Assembly (NCBI GenBank): GCA_017449485.1
Contig: JAFTFP010000041.1
Coordinates: forward strand, 1 to 36,105
Direction of reading: 5' to 3'
Length of the DNA: 36,105 bases
DNA from: Lachnospiraceae bacterium
GTDB taxonomy: Bacteria > Bacillota > Clostridia > Lachnospirales > Lachnospiraceae
The first letter of the stretch is position 1. Each line of letters begins with the position of its first letter. Of this stretch, positions 30,841 through 36,105 are shown piece by piece. The notes beneath the pieces are model-generated. The model ran no database searches, was not told the origin of the DNA, and saw only the letters and a list, made by a program, of their open reading frames with translations. The position numbers were made by a program, and so were the translations under genes.

Positions 30841-32106
30841 CTAATATACGATTCTCCGGATACATACCCAGGCACGATACGTGACCGGGCTGTACTTGAT
30901 GCCGGTACGGGCCGTGCTGGCGTGCACGATGGTGCCGTTGCCGATATAGATCCCGACGTGACCCGGATAGCAGACCAGATCACCCGGCTGCGCCTGATCG
31001 ATGGACGGAACTTCAATACCGGCACCGCGCTGGGACTCGGCGGTTCTCGGAATGCTGACGCCGAAGGCGCGGTAGACGCTCATCGTAAAGCCTGAGCAGT
31101 CACAGCCATTGGTCAGGCTGGTTCCGCCGTACACATAGGGATTGCCGACAAACTGGCAGGCGTAGTTGGCCACATTTTGCCCGGACAGGGAACCGGCCGG
31201 CGCATAGGACTTCGCAGGTGCGGAAGACGATGCACTTTCCGAAGAAGAGGTTCCGTTTGCGGCCTCCTGAGCCTTTCTGCGCGCTTCCTCCTCGGCCTTT
31301 CTCCGCGCCTCCTCGGCGCGTCTGGCCTCTTCCTGCAGCTGGTTGATCTGAGACTGCTGTGCCTGGATCTGACTGCGGATCTCCGCGGCCGCCGCTTCCG
31401 CCGCCGCCACCTGCGCGTCGACCTCATCGTACTCTTCCTGCAGAGCATTCATCGTCGCCTGCATGGCGCTGCGCTCCGTCTCCAGTTCGTGTTTGGAAGC
31501 CTCCTGTTCGGCCTTGTAATCCTCGAGCTCATTGCGGGCGTCTTCCACGGCCTGCTTGGCTTCCTGATAGTGGATCAGCATGGTGCGGTCGAACTCCGCC
31601 AGCTGTTCAACATACTGGCTTTTGTTCACCAGATCGCTGAACGAGGACGCCTTCACGAACAGTTCCATGTAGGAGACATTGCCCTTTTCATAGAGCAGCT
31701 TGATCCGGCGCTTCATCTGATCGTACTGTTCGTTCTCCTTCGCCAGCGCGGCGTCGTACTCCTGCTGCTTGACAGCGATTTCCGCATCCAGCTCGGCGAT
31801 CTCCTGCTCCAGCAGTTCGATACTGACCAGGTTCTGGGCCAGCGACATCTGCATCTCGCCGATCTCGCTCTCCAGATCCTCCTGCTGTGCCTCCAGCGCA
31901 GACGCACTCGCCTGCGCCTCCTTCAGCTTCTCCTCGTTCTCGCTCTTCTGCTGCTGCAGCTCCGAAATCCGGTCTGCCCGGACCGTCACGGCCGGAACAA
32001 GTGAAGCCAGAAGTACGGCAGATAAGAACACAGGCGCAGCAATCCCGCTGAGCCTGTGAATCATTTTCGCTATGGACTTGTGATGATGTCCGGTTGTTCC
32101 TGTCAT
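30841..32106 (-). CDS. Secreted NlpC/P60 peptidoglycan hydrolase with coiled-coil domain
   Basis: This 421-aa exported cell-wall hydrolase has a long signal peptide (about 1-45: basic, His-rich start, then a hydrophobic core about 23-43 ending TVRADR). A PcsB/RipA-like coiled coil follows (about 46-280, rich in Glu/Gln/Ala; the last part [16 protein letters not shown]). A Ser/Ala linker leads to the NlpC/P60 domain (about 305-421). The catalytic triad is Cys337 in CDCSGF, His383 in [10 protein letters not shown], and His395 in VHAST. It probably cleaves the D-Glu-diamino acid peptide bond during cell separation. The coiled coil is expected to keep it inactive until an FtsEX-type partner acts. 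GAGAGG precedes the ATG by 5 nt. It lies between asnS and guaA on one strand. Confidence 0.93.
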   Translation of the reverse strand: MTGTTGHHHKSIAKMIHRLSGIAAPVFLSAVLLASLVPAVTVRADRISELQQQKSENEEKLKEAQASASALEAQQEDLESEIGEMQMSLAQNLVSIELLEQEIAELDAEIAVKQQEYDAALAKENEQYDQMKRRIKLLYEKGNVSYMELFVKASSFSDLVNKSQYVEQLAEFDRTMLIHYQEAKQAVEDARNELEDYKAEQEASKHELETERSAMQATMNALQEEYDEVDAQVAAAEAAAAEIRSQIQAQQSQINQLQEEARRAEEARRKAEEEARRKAQEAANGTSSSESASSSAPAKSYAPAGSLSGQNVANYACQFVGNPYVYGGTSLTNGCDCSGFTMSVYRAFGVSIPRTAESQRGAGIEVPSIDQAQPGDLVCYPGHVGIYIGNGTIVHASTARTGIKYSPVTYRAWVCIRRIVY

Positions 32107-32181
32107 AAAAACCTCTCGCCACCGATCCAGCGCACCGGATCCGATTCATGGCACTTTCTGAAGCCAGGCCCGTCTGGCGGA

Positions 32182-33588
<1,407 letters not shown>

Positions 33589-33632
33589 GATTCTTACTAC
33601 AGCGCTGTCCGCGCCCCTTTCTATCAGATCAT

Positions 33633-33649
33633 GGCCGCTCCGGGCGGCC
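33633..33649. terminator. Perfect stem-loop past the lipoprotein foldase gene
   Basis: GGCCGC (33633-33638) and GCGGCC (33644-33649) pair around TCCGG. On the minus strand it lies 20 bp after the foldase stop, but no T tract follows. It may be an attenuator or processing hairpin. Confidence 0.4.
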
Positions 33650-33668
33650 TGTCCCGCTATGCTTATTC

Positions 33669-34901
33669 TCAGTTTCCAGTTCCTGCGGCGCTCTCAGTCT
33701 CTGCAGCTTCTTCTGTCTCTGCAGGGGTCTCAGTCTCCGCAGCAGCCTCTGCCGCAGGCGGCGTGTTCTTCACGCGCTCCTTCAGGAAGTCGAGCACCTT
33801 CTCGGTCATCACGAATTCCTTCAGGCTGTCCAGATCCTCATCCGGTGTCAGGGTGATGCCGTTTTCCTTCACGTAGGCATTTACATCGTCCGTGGTGGGA
33901 TTCAGGTTCTCCTTGTCCGCGATGGCCTGCAGCACCATGTACTGATAAGCGGTGTCCTCAGCCAGTCCGCGGATATCGTCCTCATAGCTCTCCGCCGTGG
34001 AACCGTAATAGGCCTGCATGAAGCCGGCGACATCGGTGCCGTACATCGCGGCGTACTGTGTGATCGTGTTGGTATAGCTGTCCGTCATACGTTCTACCAT
34101 GGCGGCAGGCATATCCTTGTTCTTCGTGCTGTTCTCGTCCAGGTAGGCGATGATTTCCTCATCGAGGGAATTCTCGTAGCTCTCCTTCGCCTGCTGCTCA
34201 AGTTCCTCCCGCACGGAAGCTCTGAACTGATCGACATTCTCCACGCCTTCTTTTGCCTGTGCCTTGACCCAGTCATCGGTCAGCTCCGGAATCTTTTCAA
34301 GGGTGATACCGTTGATGGTCACGGTGAAAACGACATCCGCGCCGGCGAGGTCAGCATTGAAATACTCCTCCGGGAAGGTCAGCGGCAGATCCACGGTCTC
34401 GCCGATCTCATGGCCGATCAGGCCGTCCTCAAAGCCGTCGATGAACTGGCCGGAGCCGATGGTCAGGGATGCGCCCTGCGCGGTACCGCCGTCAAACGCC
34501 ACGCCGTCCTTCTTTCCTTCATAATCAATGTTGACGGTGTCGCCCTTCTGCACCGGGCGTCCGGTCACTTCCTCGTACTCCTTGTTCTGGCTCAGAAGAT
34601 ATTCAATGTAGTAGTCGACATAGTCGTCCGTCACTTCCGGCTCTTCGACGCTCAGCTTGATCTCACTGTAATCGGCGGGTACGACAAACTCATCCGCCTT
34701 ATTGCCGTAAAGATAAGCCTCTGCCGGGTACGTTTTTGCTTCAGCAGCCTCAACCGCTGCGGTTTCGCCTGCCTCAGCGTTTTCTGTCTGTGCACCTTCC
34801 GCTGCGCCGGTTTCCGCATCCTTCTTGCCGCAGCCCGGAATCAGCAGGGCGCTGAGCAGAGTGCAGGCCAGCAGCATTGCAAGTTTCTTAGAATTCTTCA
34901 T
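33669..34901 (-). CDS. Lipoprotein trigger-factor-like peptidyl-prolyl isomerase
   Basis: This 410-aa protein resembles trigger factor but is exported. A lipoprotein signal (1-23) ends in the lipobox LIPGC with Cys24. An Ala/Glu-rich linker (30-56) follows. The core comprises a beta segment (70-110), an FKBP-type isomerase domain (about 118-200; [43 protein letters not shown]), and a helical chaperone arm (about 205-375; [30 protein letters not shown]). The C-terminal tail is low complexity (Pro/Glu/Ala/Thr). The ribosome-binding tail region of cytosolic trigger factor is absent. It probably folds proteins on the outer face of the membrane, similar in role to PrsA. The ATG has AGAGGAG 5 nt upstream. 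Confidence 0.9.
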   Translation of the reverse strand: MKNSKKLAMLLACTLLSALLIPGCGKKDAETGAAEGAQTENAEAGETAAVEAAEAKTYPAEAYLYGNKADEFVVPADYSEIKLSVEEPEVTDDYVDYYIEYLLSQNKEYEEVTGRPVQKGDTVNIDYEGKKDGVAFDGGTAQGASLTIGSGQFIDGFEDGLIGHEIGETVDLPLTFPEEYFNADLAGADVVFTVTINGITLEKIPELTDDWVKAQAKEGVENVDQFRASVREELEQQAKESYENSLDEEIIAYLDENSTKNKDMPAAMVERMTDSYTNTITQYAAMYGTDVAGFMQAYYGSTAESYEDDIRGLAEDTAYQYMVLQAIADKENLNPTTDDVNAYVKENGITLTPDEDLDSLKEFVMTEKVLDFLKERVKNTPPAAEAAAETETPAETEEAAETESAAGTGN

Positions 34902-35023
34902 AACGCTCCTCTTTTCTTTAGTAAAAAATGCGTACAGAATAGTTTAACACAAGCCTCCTTTCCTTAAAAGCCTTTTTTCCCTGCGGGAGGCCGGCTTTTG
35001 CCCGCACACGGGCCTGCTTCTCC

Positions 35024-35052
35024 TTGCGTTCGCTTCTTTCAGATGATACAAT
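35024..35052 (+). promoter_or_regulatory. Promoter of the single-pass membrane protein gene
   Basis: TTGCGT (35024-35029) and TACAAT (35047-35052) are spaced by 17 bp and lie 37 bp before the GTG start. The -10 is good, the -35 weak. Confidence 0.5.
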
Positions 35053-35088
35053 TTGTCGAGTAATGAAATGTTGCGGGAGGGTTTTTAC

Positions 35089-35571
35089 GTGAACAGAACA
35101 ACACTTATTCTTCTGATTATTCTGGCCATTACGACAATCGCACTGGTTGTGCTGTATTTTCTCGGCAAGCGGATCCAGAAGAGACAGGATGAGCAGCAGG
35201 CGCAGATTGAGGCCAACAAGCAGACCTTCAATATGCTGGTCATTGATAAGAAACGGCTGAAATTCAAGGAAGCGGGACTGCCGCAGTCCGTGATTGATTC
35301 CACCCCGAAGTGGCTTCGCCGCTCCAAGGTTCCGGTGGTCCGGGCCAAAATCGGGCCGCAGGTCATGAATCTGATCTCGGATGATAAGATTTTTGACCAG
35401 ATCCCGGTCAAGAAAGAAGTCCGCGCTTCTGTCAGCGGCATATATATCACGGAAGTCCGCCAGAAGAACGGCGCGCCGCTTCCGAATGTGGACAACGGCA
35501 AGAAGAAGGGCAAGTTCCGCCAGTTCGTCGACCGGCTGCAGGAGCGCACCAACTCGAAGCCTGTCAAATAA
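35089..35571 (+). CDS. Single-pass membrane protein of unknown function
   Basis: This is a 160-aa protein. A strongly hydrophobic helix (about 4-24, TTLILLIILAITTIALVVLYF) is followed by a basic/Gln-rich stretch (GKRIQKRQDEQQAQIEANKQ). A soluble part with VIDKKRLKFKEAGLPQSVIDSTPKWLRR and VPVVRAKIGPQVMNLISDD comes next, and a Lys/Arg-rich C-terminus (KKKGKFRQFVDRLQ). The soluble part is presumably cytosolic if the positive-inside rule holds. I do not recognise a named domain. I chose the GTG at 35089-35091, which has GGGAGG 8 nt upstream; the in-frame TTG at 35053 lacks one. It is transcribed alone and divergent from the foldase gene. Confidence 0.75.
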   Translation: MNRTTLILLIILAITTIALVVLYFLGKRIQKRQDEQQAQIEANKQTFNMLVIDKKRLKFKEAGLPQSVIDSTPKWLRRSKVPVVRAKIGPQVMNLISDDKIFDQIPVKKEVRASVSGIYITEVRQKNGAPLPNVDNGKKKGKFRQFVDRLQERTNSKPVK

Positions 35572-35591
35572 AAAAGACGCCGCGCGGCGCC
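35570..35591 (-). terminator. Rho-independent terminator shared by convergent genes
   Basis: GACGCC (35576-35581), GCGC loop and GGCGCC (35586-35591) pair with one G-U wobble on the minus strand, where TTTTTT follows (35570-35575 on the plus strand). It abuts the stop of the DUF1934 gene (35592). Confidence 0.75.
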
Positions 35592-36050
35592 TTATCCGAG
35601 TACCTGTACGTGGATTACCACGGAGCACAGGGTCCGGTTTTCTTCAGAAAAATATTGTTTTGACTGATCATCCATGCAGAGTTCGTAAGCGGCTCTTGCA
35701 TGGATGTTCTGATTTACACGGACAATCCGGATGCTTTCCGTCCGCGAGGCCATTTTCAGCGCGCCGTACAGCGTCTCGTAGTCGAAGAACACGTCCTCGC
35801 CCGTCCGCAGGATCAGGCCCTGCAGGATTTTCCCGGGTGCGGGCTCCTGCTCGATCCGCAGGCTCGATTCCGAGAGGACAAGGCGGGTAGGAATGGGCCG
35901 GCCGTCCTCCTGGGCTGTCTCATAGAGAAGACTGATCTCTTCTCCGTCGTCCGAGAGCAGCGCGAGGCTCGTCTGCTGTGTCTTTATTGTTTCCCCGTCC
36001 GGCTGCTGCTGCCGGCCGTCCAGGGTCAGAATGGCTCTAGTATTTTTCAA
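35592..36050 (-). CDS. DUF1934-type (YwiB-like) beta-barrel protein
   Basis: This 152-aa protein is almost entirely beta-strand and fits the DUF1934/lipocalin-like YwiB family. The strand pattern includes a PGKILQGLILRTGEDVFFDYETLYGALKMASRTESIRI stretch (about 72-109), where the family shows Y-x-T-x-Y-G-x-L, then a final RAAYELCMDDQ. There is no signal peptide. The start is a TTG at 36048-36050 with AAGGTG 7 nt upstream. It overlaps the end of the preceding minus-strand gene (stop at 36037-36039) by 14 bases, so both are coupled. The function of the family is not established. Confidence 0.65.
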   Translation of the reverse strand: MKNTRAILTLDGRQQQPDGETIKTQQTSLALLSDDGEEISLLYETAQEDGRPIPTRLVLSESSLRIEQEPAPGKILQGLILRTGEDVFFDYETLYGALKMASRTESIRIVRVNQNIHARAAYELCMDDQSKQYFSEENRTLCSVVIHVQVLG

Positions 36051-36105
36051 TGTTGATCACCTTCGCGGAAAGAATGCCGTAGGGAATGATCGAGTTGGCG
36101 AAGCG
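36037..36105 (-). CDS. C-terminal end of an unidentified gene (cut by the window edge)
   Basis: The minus-strand frame entering at the right edge reads on for 22 codons, ending FANSIIPYGILSAKVINIEKY before a TAG at 36037-36039. It overlaps the start of the DUF1934 gene. The segment is too short to name. Confidence 0.5.
   Translation of the reverse strand, partial: RFANSIIPYGILSAKVINIEKY

Noticed and set aside
30828..31025. An N-terminal extension of 66 residues on GMP synthase
   Set aside because: It overlaps the NlpC/P60 domain in another frame; GMP synthases start just before the [10 protein letters not shown] segment.
33589..33668. A T-box leader before asnS
   Set aside because: Only 80 bp separate the genes, no T-box motif is seen, and the hairpin lies next to the foldase stop on the same strand in the wrong order: the foldase gene is upstream of asnS.

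Overview
The window looks like chromosomal DNA from a GC-rich member of the Clostridia, most likely Lachnospiraceae-like. The evidence is strong AGGAGG-type ribosome binding sites, several GTG and TTG starts, near-consensus sigma-A promoters, and typical Firmicutes families: a lipoprotein trigger-factor-like foldase, a DUF1934 protein, an NlpC/P60 coiled-coil hydrolase, and an SPFH protein paired with an Arc-like protein. The taxonomic call is an inference. I see no rRNA, tRNA, CRISPR array, prophage or integrative element.

Left third (1-12.8 kb). This part is saturated with a 28-bp palindromic repeat: arms TGGGACG and CGTCCCA around a conserved 14-nt centre. I count 14 full copies and several truncated ones, all intergenic and mostly just past a stop codon. 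In their midst, at 6754-7509, lies a REP-associated tyrosine transposase (RAYT) with three tandem copies directly behind it. No copy is seen in the remaining 23 kb. Genes here are an unrecognised coiled-coil plus 498-aa pair, a ribokinase/FGGY-kinase operon, a secreted PepSY protein, a MazG-like pyrophosphatase, a PadR regulator with a clear promoter/operator, the RAYT, a DEDDh exonuclease, an ATC-hydrolase-like enzyme, an aldo/keto reductase, an MBL-fold hydrolase and a MATE exporter.

Middle (12.8-25 kb). On the minus strand lie TrpB2, a second MATE exporter, a Na/Pi cotransporter, a KDG-kinase-like sugar kinase, an SPFH protein with a small ribbon-helix-helix protein, and an intracellular DUF5060/DUF4038-type glycoside hydrolase. 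Divergent from the hydrolase is a compact plus-strand operon of two EutS/PduU-type microcompartment shell proteins and a EutP/PduV-type GTPase, with no other microcompartment genes nearby. It converges with no gap on an Ldh/MDH2-family dehydrogenase.

Right third (25-36 kb). A cobalt/nickel ECF transporter operon, cbiM (with fused PDGLE domain)-cbiQ-cbiO, is followed by minus-strand housekeeping genes: a hypoxanthine-DNA glycosylase, a SAM methyltransferase, guaA, an NlpC/P60 hydrolase, asnS and a lipoprotein trigger-factor-like foldase. Then come a plus-strand single-pass membrane protein, a DUF1934 protein and the 3' end of another gene.

The most interesting content is the RAYT/REP family (structure, covariation, recurrent truncation point, companion ATGTACAT palindrome), the orphan eutS-eutS-eutP locus, the SPFH/RHH pair with a tandem operator over its promoter, and the unrecognised two-gene module at the left edge.
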